Below, piece after piece: positions 1 to 9,130 of a stretch of DNA of 64,000 nt. The notes under the pieces were generated by a model. That model saw nothing but the letters and a program-made list of their open reading frames with translations. It made no database searches and was not told where the DNA came from. The DNA comes from CAVRGQ01 sp963720785 (GTDB lineage: Bacteria > Actinomycetota > Acidimicrobiia > IMCC26256 > DASPTH01), in the NCBI GenBank assembly GCA_963720785.1, contig CAVRGQ010000005.1, forward strand, positions 186,001 through 250,000. The letters run 5' to 3'. Numbering within the stretch: position 1 is the first letter of the stretch; the number at the start of each line of letters is the position of its first letter. Made by a program: the position numbers and the translations under genes.

Positions 1-384
1 CACCGGCTGCGCTTCGAGGACGACACCAAGCTGCTGCTGTCGGGGGAGGTCGACCTGCTGCTCGAGGACGGCACCACGAAGACGATGACGTTCGAGCGCC
101 TCGGCAACCAGATCGCGTTCCTGCGCTGCGGCATGTACGGCGGCCCCAACGGCGGCACACCCGACGGCGACATCTGGCAGGGCCAGTACCAGGGTGAGCA
201 CGTCGTGTCCGGGGAGACGTACGACGTCAACGACCCCGAGGTACGCGCCCGCATCAAGGGCCTCGACGACCACCACGTGCGTTACGAGTGCGACGGCGAG
301 GTGGCCTACGGCCTCATCGAGCCGTACGACACCATCTGTTACGACTGGGCCGCCCAGGGCATCGGCGGCTACTCACTCCTCTGA
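1..384 (+). CDS. C-terminal part of an uncharacterised protein (5' end outside window)
   Basis: The frame is open from the first base and ends at TGA 382-384, leaving about 127 residues of a longer protein. It is rich in Gly, Asp and Tyr and has alternating hydrophobic/polar stretches suggesting beta-sheet (IAFLRCGMYGG, GEVAYGLIEPYD). No catalytic motif is evident. The fold feel is that of lipocalin/AttH-like or DUF7064-type proteins, but that is only an impression. An ATG at position 85 exists, but the upstream codons continue the same protein style, so it is probably internal. A strong nested hairpin follows the stop. Confidence 0.6.
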   Translation, partial: HRLRFEDDTKLLLSGEVDLLLEDGTTKTMTFERLGNQIAFLRCGMYGGPNGGTPDGDIWQGQYQGEHVVSGETYDVNDPEVRARIKGLDDHHVRYECDGEVAYGLIEPYDTICYDWAAQGIGGYSLL

Positions 385-395
385 CTCCCGCCTTC

Positions 396-449
396 CCGTT
401 TTGGCGTCACCAGATGTCGCTATAGCGACGCGTGCTGACGCCAAAACGG
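396..449. terminator. Nested hairpin between convergent genes (putative bidirectional terminator)
   Basis: A perfect 14-bp inverted repeat (396-409 with 436-449, arm CCGTTTTGGCGTCA) encloses a second perfect 14-bp palindrome at 416-429. It sits between the convergent partial gene and the aldo/keto reductase. The T/A-containing outer arms could terminate transcription from either side. Its core GCGTCACCAGA recurs in the hairpin at 14745-14791. Confidence 0.75.
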
Positions 450-459
450 ATCAGGGGGG

Positions 460-1485
460 TCAGCGGCGGCGTTCGAGCTTGTTGGCGACCATCGCGGGGA
501 CGGCGCCGGCGTCGGCCCAGGTGAAGTTGTGACCGGGCGGCACGATCTCGTCGATGCGGTCGAGCACGTCGTCGGCGAGGGTGACGTCGGCGGCGCCGAG
601 CTGCGATGTGAGCTGCTCCATGGTGCGCGGCCCGATGATCGCGGACGTGATCGCGGGGTTCTGCAGCGTCCACGCGACCGCGAGGTGCACGAGCGGCATG
701 CCCGCCTCGTCGGCGAGGGCTCCGAGCGCGTCGGCGGCGTCGAGCTTCTGCTGATTGCCCGGCTCCGACAGGTCGTAGCGCGCCGGCACGCGGTTCGCGC
801 GGTGGCTGGTGAGGTTCTCGGTGCCCTTGCGCCACTTGCCCGACAGCCAGCCGCCGGCGAGTGGGCTCCACGGGATCACCGCCATGTCGTGGCGCTTGCA
901 CGTGGGGAGCACGTCGACCTCGACCCCGCGCACCAGGATGGAGTACGGCGGCTGCTCGCACACGAAGCGCTGGAGGTTGCGACGGTCGGCCGCCCACTGC
1001 GCCTCGACGATCTGCGACGCGGGATACGTGGAGCTGCCGAGGTACCGCACCTTGCCCTGGTGCACGAGGTCGCTCAGCGCGCCGAGCGTCTCCTCGTGGT
1101 CGACCATCGGGTCGTGGCGGTGCACCTGGTAGAGGTCGATGTGATCGGTCTGCAGGCGCCGGAGGCTGTCCTCGCACTCCCGGATGATCCAGCGCCGCGA
1201 GCCGCCCCACTGGTTGCGGTCGGGGCCCATCGGGCTGAACACCTTGGTCGCGAGCACGACGTCGTCGCGCCGTCCACCCGCAAGAGCCTTGGCGACGATC
1301 TCCTCCGACTCCCCCGCCGAGTACACGTCGGCGGTGTCGATGAAGTTGATGCCCGCGTCGAGCGCGGCGTGGATCACCGCGACGCCCTCGTCGTGGTCGG
1401 TGTTGCCCCACGCGCCGAACATCATCGCCCCGAGGCACAGCGTGCTGACCTCGACACCGGTGCGACCCAGCTTGCGGTACTGCAT
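460..1485 (-). CDS. Aldo/keto reductase
   Basis: NAD(P)H-dependent oxidoreductase of the aldo/keto reductase superfamily, 341 aa, a normal length. The N-terminal MQYRKLGRTGVEVS and the catalytic-Asp strand INFIDTADVY are classic for AKR classes 11-13. The DLYQVHRHD strand and late IIGPRTMEQL cofactor loop are also present. The start is fixed by a GGAGGA ribosome site just upstream of the ATG. Substrate cannot be told from sequence. A second AKR lies at 47878-48888. Confidence 0.93.
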   Translation of the reverse strand: MQYRKLGRTGVEVSTLCLGAMMFGAWGNTDHDEGVAVIHAALDAGINFIDTADVYSAGESEEIVAKALAGGRRDDVVLATKVFSPMGPDRNQWGGSRRWIIRECEDSLRRLQTDHIDLYQVHRHDPMVDHEETLGALSDLVHQGKVRYLGSSTYPASQIVEAQWAADRRNLQRFVCEQPPYSILVRGVEVDVLPTCKRHDMAVIPWSPLAGGWLSGKWRKGTENLTSHRANRVPARYDLSEPGNQQKLDAADALGALADEAGMPLVHLAVAWTLQNPAITSAIIGPRTMEQLTSQLGAADVTLADDVLDRIDEIVPPGHNFTWADAGAVPAMVANKLERRR

Positions 1486-1588
1486 GGTTCCTCCTCGGAG
1501 CGACGGTCCCCCGGCACGCTACCCCTGGGGGCCGTGCCGGAGAACCGCCGCTGCCGGGTGGCCCGGCGGGAGGAGTGGGGAGGAACGC

Positions 1589-2372
1589 TCAGCCGATCTT
1601 GTCGCTGGTCGTGCGGGCGCCCTTCGTCGTCGCGAAGGCGTCGGGCACCGGGTACTCACCCAGCAGGAAGTGCAGGATCGCCGCGTGCTGCAGCTCGACG
1701 GGGTGGATGCTCGCGGCCGTGGCGAGGCCGGCTGGGCTCTTCACCGCGCTGATCGCCGCCAGGTAGGTGGCCGCGGCGCCCTCCTCGAGGTCGAGGGCGA
1801 GCTTGGCGAGCCCGGGCACGTCGGTGACCCTGCCGAACGCCTGGTCGACCGACTTCTTCACCGTGAGGTCGACCCCGGTGACCTCCTGCTTGCCCGCGCC
1901 GGTGAGCACACCGTTCCAGGCGGCGGCGTGGTCGCGGTGCTGGCTCTGCGCGGTCTGCGCGAACGTGACCACCGCGGGCGGGACCGTGCCGAGCTTGCCC
2001 GCGGTCGCGGCGTCGATGCCGGCCTGGTACGTGGCGACGGCGAGGTTCTCGAGCGACGCGGCGAGCGCGACGATCGCGAGGTCACCGGTGAGGCCCGACT
2101 TCGCGGCACGCGTCGACGCATCCGCCACGCCCGAACCGCCACCGAGACCGAGCCCGGAGCCGAGGCCGGAGCCGAGCCCGGTCCCCGCGGATCGCGACGC
2201 CACCGAGCAGCGCACCGGCACCGAGGAGGAAGGAACGCCGGCTGGCGCCCATCTCGTTGGCGGCGGCGAGCATGCCCGGCAACGTGTCGCGGTGCGCGTC
2301 GGCGAGGTCGGCCGTGAGTGCGGTGAGCTCGGCTTCGCTGACGGTGATCTCGCGCCTGCGGCGGATCTTCAT
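1589..2372 (-). CDS. Tat-exported ferritin-like domain protein (frameshifted)
   Basis: Ferritin-like (Ferritin_2-type) four-helix protein. The N-terminal 60 residues hold a twin-arginine-like signal (RRSFLLGAGALLGG) and are read in one frame. The helical body (ENLAVATYQAG, QSQHRDHAAAWN, LEEGAAATYLAAI, HPVELQHAAIL) is in another. The frames join at the C-run 2183-2186, where one extra base explains the break. A Gly/Leu repeat linker follows the signal. The E...QxxHxxH-type pairs suggest a di-iron or relic metal site. The ATG overlaps the upstream gene's stop by one base, with GAGGGAG as ribosome site, so the two ferritin-like genes form an operon. Confidence 0.8.
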
Positions 2373-3208
2373 CACAGTGCTCCCTCGGTCGCGGGGCGGG
2401 CATCGGTCGTCGGGAAGAAGGCGACCGGGAATCCGACGCTGCCCGCGGCGGCGGGCAACATCGCGGCGTCGGGTGGCAGCGCGATCAGGTCGGCGGCGCC
2501 GGCGGTGACCAGTGCCTTGACCGCGTTGAGGATCGCGAGGTGCTGGGCCTCGACGCCCATGATGCTGGCGGTCACCGCCCGGGCGTTCTTGTTCGCGAGG
2601 TCCGGCACGTTGGCCACGTAGGTGGCGGCGGCGCCGGTCTCGAGCTCGATGGCCAGGCCGACGACCGCTCCCGCGTCGGTCAACGACGGCTTGGCCTCCT
2701 CGACCACCTTCAGCAACACCGGGTCGGGCGCCGTCTGCGGCTTGCCGCCGAGACGCGTCACCGCGGCGTTGAACGCCTTGGCGTGGTCCGCGTGCTGCTC
2801 CTTCGTCTTCGCGACGAAGGCCTTCACCACATCATTGGCCGAACCGCCGCCGATGAAGTCGAGGCCGAGCGCAGTGGTGTAGGTCGCCACCGCGAGGTTC
2901 TCGATCGACGCCGCGGTCTGCAGCATCTGCACGTCGGCGGTCTTGCCCGCGAACGCCGGGGACGCGATGAGCGCCGCCATCGCGGTACCGAGACCGGCCG
3001 CGGCGAGCACACCGCCGGTGGGCAGGCCTGAGAGCAACGAGCGCGGCGTCACGGGCGACGGCACCTCGCCGTCGACACCGGCCCGGCGGTCGTCGTGACC
3101 GAGCTCCACGAGCTCGTCGAGCGACGCGTGCGTCGCGCGCATCGCGTCGTGGTGGAGGTCCTGTGACTGTTCGAGCAGGTCGCGCAGTCTCGGGTCGTCG
3201 ATCGGCAT
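2372..3208 (-). CDS. Ferritin-like domain protein with N-terminal signal/anchor
   Basis: About 278 aa, paralogous to the downstream gene. An N-terminal helical segment (MPIDDPRLRDLLEQ) is followed by a hydrophobic export/anchor segment (GLPTGGVLAAAGLGTAMAAL). The ferritin-like bundle then shows SIENLAVATYTT, KEQHADHAKAFN, ELETGAAATYVAN and GVEAQHLAILN. Start chosen at ATG 3208 because GAGGAG lies 6 bases upstream; a longer frame to 3238 lacks a good site. Inferred role: extracytoplasmic iron handling or oxidative stress. It lies downstream of an ECF sigma/anti-sigma pair and may be in its regulon. Confidence 0.82.
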   Translation of the reverse strand: MPIDDPRLRDLLEQSQDLHHDAMRATHASLDELVELGHDDRRAGVDGEVPSPVTPRSLLSGLPTGGVLAAAGLGTAMAALIASPAFAGKTADVQMLQTAASIENLAVATYTTALGLDFIGGGSANDVVKAFVAKTKEQHADHAKAFNAAVTRLGGKPQTAPDPVLLKVVEEAKPSLTDAGAVVGLAIELETGAAATYVANVPDLANKNARAVTASIMGVEAQHLAILNAVKALVTAGAADLIALPPDAAMLPAAAGSVGFPVAFFPTTDARPATEGAL

Positions 3209-3318
3209 ACGAACTCCTCGGATCGGGGGACTGATCACGAGGTGTTCGCCACCGACGCGCCGCTGGATGACGCCCAGCGGAGAAGGTGTCGCGGATGACG
3301 TGAGGTAAAGGCGCGCGC

Positions 3319-4091
3319 TCAGGCGCGCACTTCACCCACCGCGACGGGTGCCTGGGTGGGCGCGCTCACACCGCCGGCGACCTCGTCGGTGACGGCCAGG
3401 CTCGCGGTGCCCGACGACGCGGCGAACGCGACCACCGACGGGTCGCGCCCGAGCAGGCCGAGCGACACGGGCTGCGTGCCGCCGACGCTCCACAGCTGGT
3501 ACGTGTGTCCCGCGGGGAGCGCGGGCAGCGACGCATCGAGGTACCCGCGACCGTCACCCAGGACGACCGCGGTGGCGAGTTCGTTGCCCGCGTCGTCGAC
3601 GAGCGTGGCGGTACGCGCGCCGGGTTGGCGACGCGCTTCGGCGGCGAGCGCGGCGGTCGTCGACGGGTTGTCGTTCGAGTCACGGGTCGCGACCGCGATC
3701 ACGCCGGCGACGAGCACCAGCGCCACGACGGCCGCGGCGAGGGCGAGGAGCCGCGGACGGCGCCGCGCCGGCCGATCACCTTCGCGTTCGCGCGGCTCGG
3801 GCACAGGCCGGGCGCGCGGCGGCTCTCCATGCCGATGATCGGGGCGGCCGGACGGCCCGTCGCGGGCATCTGCAACTTCGCCTCGAGTTGCTCCCACAGG
3901 CCTTTGGGCGGCGGCCCGCCGGCGATCGCGAGCATCGCCGCGGCCTCGCGCAGACGCGCCACCTCCTCCTCCGCCGCGGGGGAACGACGCAGGTGCTCCT
4001 CGACCGCGCGGCGCTCGTCGTCGTCGACCGCGTCGATCGCGTACGCCGCCAACAGCGACTCGAGCTCGTCGGGGCTCAGCTCGTGATCCAT
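3319..4091 (-). CDS. Anti-sigma factor, RskA-like (frameshifted)
   Basis: Membrane anti-sigma factor for the overlapping ECF sigma gene. The N-terminus (MDHELSPDELESLLAAYAIDAV, then an HxxRSPAAEEE-like cytosolic helix domain) ends in one frame. A transmembrane helix (LLALAAAVVALVLVAGVIAV) and an extracytoplasmic RskA-type domain (TYQLWSVGGTQPVSLGLL) continue in another. The break lies at 3809-3822 in a GGCGCGCGGCGG tract. No HxxxCxxC zinc motif is visible, so it is a zinc-less type. It overlaps the sigma gene by 16 bases, which indicates coupled translation. Confidence 0.82.
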
Positions 4092-4666
4092 GACCCGTCG
4101 ATTCCCCGGTCCACCAGCTGCGAGCGCAGCCGCGTGAGCCCGGTGCGTATCCGGCTCTTCACCGTGCCCTCCGGCAACTCCAGGATGTGGGCGACCTCGC
4201 GGTACGTGTGGCCGCCGAAGTACGCCAGTTCGATCGCGGCGCGTTCGCCGTCGTGCAGCGTGTCGAGCGCTTCGCGCACTTGTTCGGCGAGCGTGAGGTC
4301 CCACGCCTCGAGGTCGACGTCGTAGGCCTCCGCCATCTCGGCGCGGCCGACCCGTTCCTCGCGACTGCGGCGACGCGTGTCGGAGCGGATGCGATCGACG
4401 CAGCGGGCGTGCGCGTCCATCAGGAGGAACGTCCGCAGCGATCCGCGGGCGCGCTCGTAACGCTCGGGCTGCTCCCACAGCCGCAGGAAGATCTCCTGCA
4501 CCAGCTCCTCGGCGGTCGTCCGCTCCCAGAGCATCCGTGTGGCCAGCGCGAACACCGCCCCCGCATGACGGCGGTAGGCCTCCGCGAGGGCATCGCCGTC
4601 GTAGCGGGCGACGGCGATCAGGAGGCCGACATCGTCGGTCTGCGCGTAGATGCCAGGGGGCGTCAC
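4076..4666 (-). CDS. ECF-family RNA polymerase sigma factor (SigK-like)
   Basis: 196 aa with region 2 (TAEELVQEIFLRLWEQPERY, then CVDRIRSDTRRRSREE) and region 4 helix-turn-helix (IELAYFGGHTYREVAHIL, PEGTVKSRIRTGLTRLR). It directs core polymerase to a stress regulon and is presumably held by the overlapping anti-sigma factor. The start used is GTG 4666 without a strong ribosome site, so a leaderless transcript is possible. The divergent cupredoxin gene begins 127 bases upstream. Likely targets are this locus and the ferritin-like genes (inference). Confidence 0.92.
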   Translation of the reverse strand: MTPPGIYAQTDDVGLLIAVARYDGDALAEAYRRHAGAVFALATRMLWERTTAEELVQEIFLRLWEQPERYERARGSLRTFLLMDAHARCVDRIRSDTRRRSREERVGRAEMAEAYDVDLEAWDLTLAEQVREALDTLHDGERAAIELAYFGGHTYREVAHILELPEGTVKSRIRTGLTRLRSQLVDRGIDGSWITS

Positions 4667-4792
4667 AAGAGGGGTTCGTCACCGATGCCGGCCCGGATGG
4701 GACATCCGGACGCGCACCGGTGCCGAACAGCATGCACCGGGTGGGCCCCGCCGGCCCACTCCCCCTCGTCCAACTCCGTCCCAGGAGGCCCC

Positions 4793-5179
4793 GTGCGCAC
4801 CAAGAGGATGCCGATCGGTGCCGTGGCCCTCGCCGCGATCGTGCCCGTACTCGCGGCGGTGGTCGCCGTCGTGACCCTCACGGTGACGGATGAGCCGTCC
4901 ACCTCGTCGGCGACGGGCGGCGCGGCAGGCGGCGACGCGATCGTGATCCAGAACTTCACGTTCGCGCCGACGCCGCTGGTGGTGAAGGCCGGGACGACTG
5001 TCGTGGTGACCAACGCCGACGACACCCGCCACAGCGTCACCGCCGACAAGGGATCCTTCGACACCGGCGATCTCGACGGCGGCGGACGCGGCAACCTCGT
5101 GCTCGACCGACCCGGCACCTACGCCTACCACTGCGACATCCACGACTACATGAAGGGCACGATCGAGGTGCGCGGATGA
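4793..5179 (+). CDS. Exported plastocyanin-like cupredoxin
   Basis: 128 aa. The GTG start is fixed by AGGAGG at 4783-4788. An N-terminal signal/anchor (IGAVALAAIVPVLAAVVAVV) and short Ser/Thr/Gly linker precede one cupredoxin domain. Copper ligands are visible: His in TRHSVTADKG, then Cys, His and probable Met in YHCDIHDYMKG. It is a type 1 electron carrier on the outer face of the membrane. Its stop overlaps the following gene (ATGA), so the two are translationally coupled. It is divergent from the ECF sigma gene. Confidence 0.9.
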   Translation: MRTKRMPIGAVALAAIVPVLAAVVAVVTLTVTDEPSTSSATGGAAGGDAIVIQNFTFAPTPLVVKAGTTVVVTNADDTRHSVTADKGSFDTGDLDGGGRGNLVLDRPGTYAYHCDIHDYMKGTIEVRG

Positions 5180-5646
5180 ACCCGACGACGACTCGCCGGA
5201 CCCCGACACTGCTCGTGCTCGTCGGCGCCGCCGCGATCCTCGTGAGTGGTTGGGTGCACTTCCGCCTCTACTTCCGCGGTGGCTACCGCGGCATCGCGCC
5301 GGAGAGCTTCGCCGGGCTGACGATCAGCCGGTCCTTCGTGCTGCAGGCGATCGGCGCGGTGGTGATCGCCGAGTTGCTCGTGCTGTCGGTGCGGATCCCG
5401 CGCCTGGTCCTCCCGGCCGCGGCCTCGGGGATCCTGTTCGCGGCCGGGAGCCTCGTCGCGTACGCGTTGTCCCGCACGAGCGGACTGCTCGGATTCGTCG
5501 AGGACTCGACGACGACCGATGCGGTGGTGGCGATCGTCGCCGAGGCGGTGGCGGTGGCCACGCTGCTGCCGGTCGCCGTCCGGGCGCTCCGGCAGCGGGG
5601 TCAGGCGACGGCCTCCGCCGCGCCGGCGAGCTCCGCCAGCGCGTAG
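5176..5646 (+). CDS. Small four-helix membrane protein
   Basis: 156 aa with four predicted membrane segments (LLVLVGAAAILVSGWVHF, FVLQAIGAVVIAELLVLSV, LVLPAAASGILFAAGSLVAY, AVVAIVAEAVAVATLLPVAV) and an Ala/Ser-rich tail. The start overlaps the cupredoxin stop by 4 bases. I recognise no family. Co-translation with a cupredoxin suggests a membrane partner in copper or redox handling, but nothing in the sequence proves it. Its last 46 bases overlap the 3' end of the convergent cyclase gene. Confidence 0.75.
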   Translation: MNPTTTRRTPTLLVLVGAAAILVSGWVHFRLYFRGGYRGIAPESFAGLTISRSFVLQAIGAVVIAELLVLSVRIPRLVLPAAASGILFAAGSLVAYALSRTSGLLGFVEDSTTTDAVVAIVAEAVAVATLLPVAVRALRQRGQATASAAPASSASA

Positions 5647-8386
5647 GCCACTGCGTCGTCGACGTCGAGGGCACGGCCGCGGATGCGCGTGGCCTTGGCG
5701 TCGCCATCGGTGACCTCGATCGCGCGGCGCACCCGGGCGATCATCCCGAGGTCGCTCGCCATGCCGAAGTCGAGCGACCGTCCGGCCCACTGGTTGCGCT
5801 CGTTCTCGAGCGAGCCCGCGAGCATGAGCGTCGCCTCCGGTCGGCCGGCGGCCTCCAGCACGGCCATCGCGCACTCGAGCGCGATCGTGATCATCGGGCG
5901 ATCGCCCCGGTCGCTCGCCGCGCCGCAGCGCGTCGCTGATGTCGCGCACCGCGCCCGCACAGTCGTTGCGATCGGCGCGCAGCACGGCCCGGCGCGCCAG
6001 CGCGTAGCCGAGCAGGCCACCACCCACGCCGGTCTGGGCCATGCGGATCGCCTCGTCGAGCGCCCGGCCCGACGCGGCGCGGTCCTCGCTCCACAACGCG
6101 ACCGCCACCGCGAACTGTGCGCTGGCCAACGCGGTGGGATTGCGAGAACGCTTCGCCGCCTCGAGCGAGAGGTCGGCCTCGACCCGAGCGCCCACCGCGT
6201 CGCCGGCCATGTTGTGGAAGTTGGCCGCCGCCGAGTGGAGCATCGAGAGGCTGGTGGGCTCGTTGCCCGCCGCGCGCAGGGCCGTGTCGGCCTCGGCGAT
6301 CACCGCGACCGCGCCTGCGATGTCGCCGGTCATCACCTTGCCGGAGGCGAGGGTGATGAACGCCCACAGGGCCGCCGCGCAGCCGTGCGGCACGCCGTCG
6401 CGCAGCGCTTCGGCCGCGAGCTCGATGCGGGCGTCGAGCCCCTCCTCCTGCGAGTGGAACGCCGCGGCCGAGAGCACTGCGGTGCGTTGCGACGGTGTGG
6501 CGTCCGCGAGCCGGTCGACGAGGTGCGATGCCCACACGCCGATGCGCAGGCTCGGGTCGTTGACCGCCTCGAACGCGAGCGCGGTGACGATGCGCACCGC
6601 GAGGGTGACGGTCTCGGGCAGGCCGAGGATCATGCAGCGCGCGGTACGCGGCGCGCAGGTTGTCGTACTCGAGCCGCACGCGCCGGCGCCACGCGATCTC
6701 GTCGGCACCGAGCAGCGCGAGCCCGGCCTCCTCCGCGAAGCGCGTGTAGTGCTCCGCATGCCGGATCATCATCGCCTCGAGCTCGCCCGCCGACTCCAGC
6801 TGCTCGCGCGCGTACGTGCGGATCGTCTCGAGCATGTGGTAGCGGACCGAACCGCTGGAGTCGTCGGCGACGACGAGCGACTTGGCCACCAGGGCCGCGC
6901 CCGCGTCGAGCACGTCCCACGGCTCGAGGTCGGCACCCGCGGCGATCACCGCGACGGCGTCGGAGTCGAACGAGCCGGGGAACACGCCGAAGCGCTCGAA
7001 GAGCTTGCGCTCGACCGGGTCGAGCATCTCGTAGGACCACTCGATCGCGCCACGCAGCGTCTGGTGCCGTTCGGTCGCGCCGCTGCGGCGGCCCGCGGTG
7101 AGCAGGTTGAAGCGCTGATCGAGCCGCGACGCGATGTCGGTGGGCGTCATGATCGTCACGCGCGCCGCCGCGAGCTCGAGGGCGAGCGGGATGCCGTCGA
7201 GGCGGCGACAGATCTCGGCGACCGCCGCCGCGTTCCCGGCGTCGATCGTGAAGCCGGGCTGCACGCCGCGGGCGCGCTCCTCGAAGAGCTGCGCCGCCGT
7301 GGACGCGCGCACCTCGTCGACCGTCGGCGCGAACTTGGTGACGGGCACGTCGAGTGCGGGCAACGGCCACACCTGCTCGCCGGGGAGCCCGAGCGCCTCA
7401 CGGCTGGTGGCCACCACGTGGACGTGCGGGCACTCGCGCAGCAGACCGTCGACGAGATCCCGGACCGAGTCGAGGATCTGATCGGAGTTGTCGAGCACCA
7501 GGATGAGCTGCTTGGCGCGCAGTGCGTCGTAGACGCTCGCGGCGACGCTCACGCCGGGGCGCGGCGGCACGTCGAGCGTGTCGGCCACGAGTTCCGCGAG
7601 CGCGTCCGCGTCGTCGACGGTGCTGAGGTCGCACAGCCACGCGCCGTCGGGGTAGCGACTGGCGCGGTCGGCCGCGACCTGCAGGGCGAGTCGGCTCTTA
7701 CCGACACCTGCGACGCCGGTGACGGTCACCAGCCGCGTCTGGACCAGCGCCTCGGAGATCGCTTCGCGCTCGCGCTCACGGCCGACGAATGACGCGAGCT
7801 GGCGCGGCAGGTTGCCGGGCATCGCGTCCATCGTGCGCAGCGGCGGGAAGTCGGCGCGCAGGTCGGAGGCGGTGAGCTGGAACATGCGCTCGGGCCGGGC
7901 GATGTCCGGCAGGCGGTGCTCGCCGAGGTCGACGAGGCTCACACCGTCGGGGAGGAAGTCGCGCACGAGCTCGGCGCTGGCCAGCGACAGCACCACCTGG
8001 CCGCCGTGCCCGGCCGACATCACGCGGGCGGCCCGGTTGACCGCCGGGCCGTAATAGTCGCCGTCGCGGGCGATGGCGTCGCCCGAGTGGATGCCCATGC
8101 GCACCCGCAGCGGCCCCGGTTCCTCCGGCCACCGCTCGGCGGCGAGCATCCGCTGGGCATGGAGCGCGGCCTCGACCGCGGCGAGCACCGTGGTGAACAC
8201 GGCGTGGAGGCCGTCGCCGGTGGTCTTGACGATCACGCCGCCCTGGAATTCGACGGCGTCGCGCAGGATGCCGTCGTGGCGCTCGAGCGACGGGCGCATC
8301 GCCCCGGGATGCAACTCCCAGAGCCGGGTGGAACCCTCGAGATCGGTGAACAGGAAGGTGACGGTCCCGGCCGGCAGTTCGGTCAT
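5601..8386 (-). CDS. Class III adenylate/guanylate cyclase fused to AAA/NB-ARC-type ATPase and TPR region (two frameshifts)
   Basis: Reconstructs to about 927 aa. The N-terminal cyclase domain (1-190) shows FLFTDLEGSTRLWE (metal Asp), KTTGDGLHAVF and NRAARVM (transition-state Asn/Arg). An NTPase domain follows with Walker A GVAGVGKSRLA and Walker B LILVLDNSD. The C-terminus is TPR-like helical repeats (AFHSQEEGLDARIELAAEAL, LSMLHSAAANFHNMAG). Reading frames change near GCGCGC at 6637-6642 and again at 5913-5925; both breaks are single-base and lie in GC alternations. The architecture is typical of actinobacterial signalling proteins making cAMP. The actual nucleotide product is unproven. Confidence 0.85.
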
Positions 8387-8557
8387 CTGCTGCCCGCACC
8401 CCTTCCTGGTCGTTCCTGGTCGCCGCTCCCGTTCCGGACGGCTGATCCTTGCACGCCCTGACCGGTCTGTCCTGTCTCACGGCCCCTGTCTCGCGGCCCC
8501 CGTGTCGGCCGCTATCCGGTGGGCAGGGCCTCCGTCGCAGCCCCTATCCTCAACGCC

Positions 8558-9130
8558 ATGCAGGACGAAAGTTCCCCGTCAGCGGACCGCGAGCGCGTCC
8601 AGGCGGAGCTGGTGCACGCCGACGACTCCCCCATGGTGGCGGGCGACGGCTCGAGCATGGCCGAGAGCATGGCCGCGGGCGTGGTGTCCGCCGACGGCGC
8701 GGGCGACGACGACGCTGAGGCCACCGAGCAGATCACGAGCCCCACGAAGCTCATCCGCATCGCGTCGATGATCCGCGGCATGCTCGACGAGGTGCGCCGG
8801 GCCCCGCTCGACGACGCCGGCCGCCGGCGCCTCCGCGAGATCCACGAGAAGTCGCTCGAGGAGCTCGAGGGCGTGCTCTCGCCCGACCTGCGCCAGGAGC
8901 TGAGCGAGGTCGTCCTCCCCTTCCGCGACGACGACCCGTCCGACTCGGAGCTCCGCCTCGCGCAGGCACAGCTCGTCGGTTGGCTGGAAGGCCTCTTCCA
9001 CGGCATCCAGGCCACGTTGTTCACCCAGCAGGCGATGGCCCAGGGGCAACTCGAGGAGATGCGCCGCCGGCGCGCCATCGACCCCGGCATGATGGGCCAG
9101 CCTCCCTCCGGACCGAGCGGGTACCTGTGA
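8558..9130 (+). CDS. bpa: Bacterial proteasome activator Bpa
   Basis: 190 aa, matching the ATP-independent 20S proteasome activator (Mycobacterium Rv3780; DUF2587). The four-helix core is clear: TKLIRIASMIRGMLDEVR, APLDDAGRRRLREIH and the signature AQAQLVGWLEGLFHGIQ. The acidic N-terminus is variable, as in the family. The C-terminus ends SGYL where the mycobacterial protein ends GQYL, the motif that docks into the 20S alpha ring. This implies the genome encodes a 20S proteasome. The stop overlaps the next gene's GTG. Confidence 0.95.
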   Translation: MQDESSPSADRERVQAELVHADDSPMVAGDGSSMAESMAAGVVSADGAGDDDAEATEQITSPTKLIRIASMIRGMLDEVRRAPLDDAGRRRLREIHEKSLEELEGVLSPDLRQELSEVVLPFRDDDPSDSELRLAQAQLVGWLEGLFHGIQATLFTQQAMAQGQLEEMRRRRAIDPGMMGQPPSGPSGYL

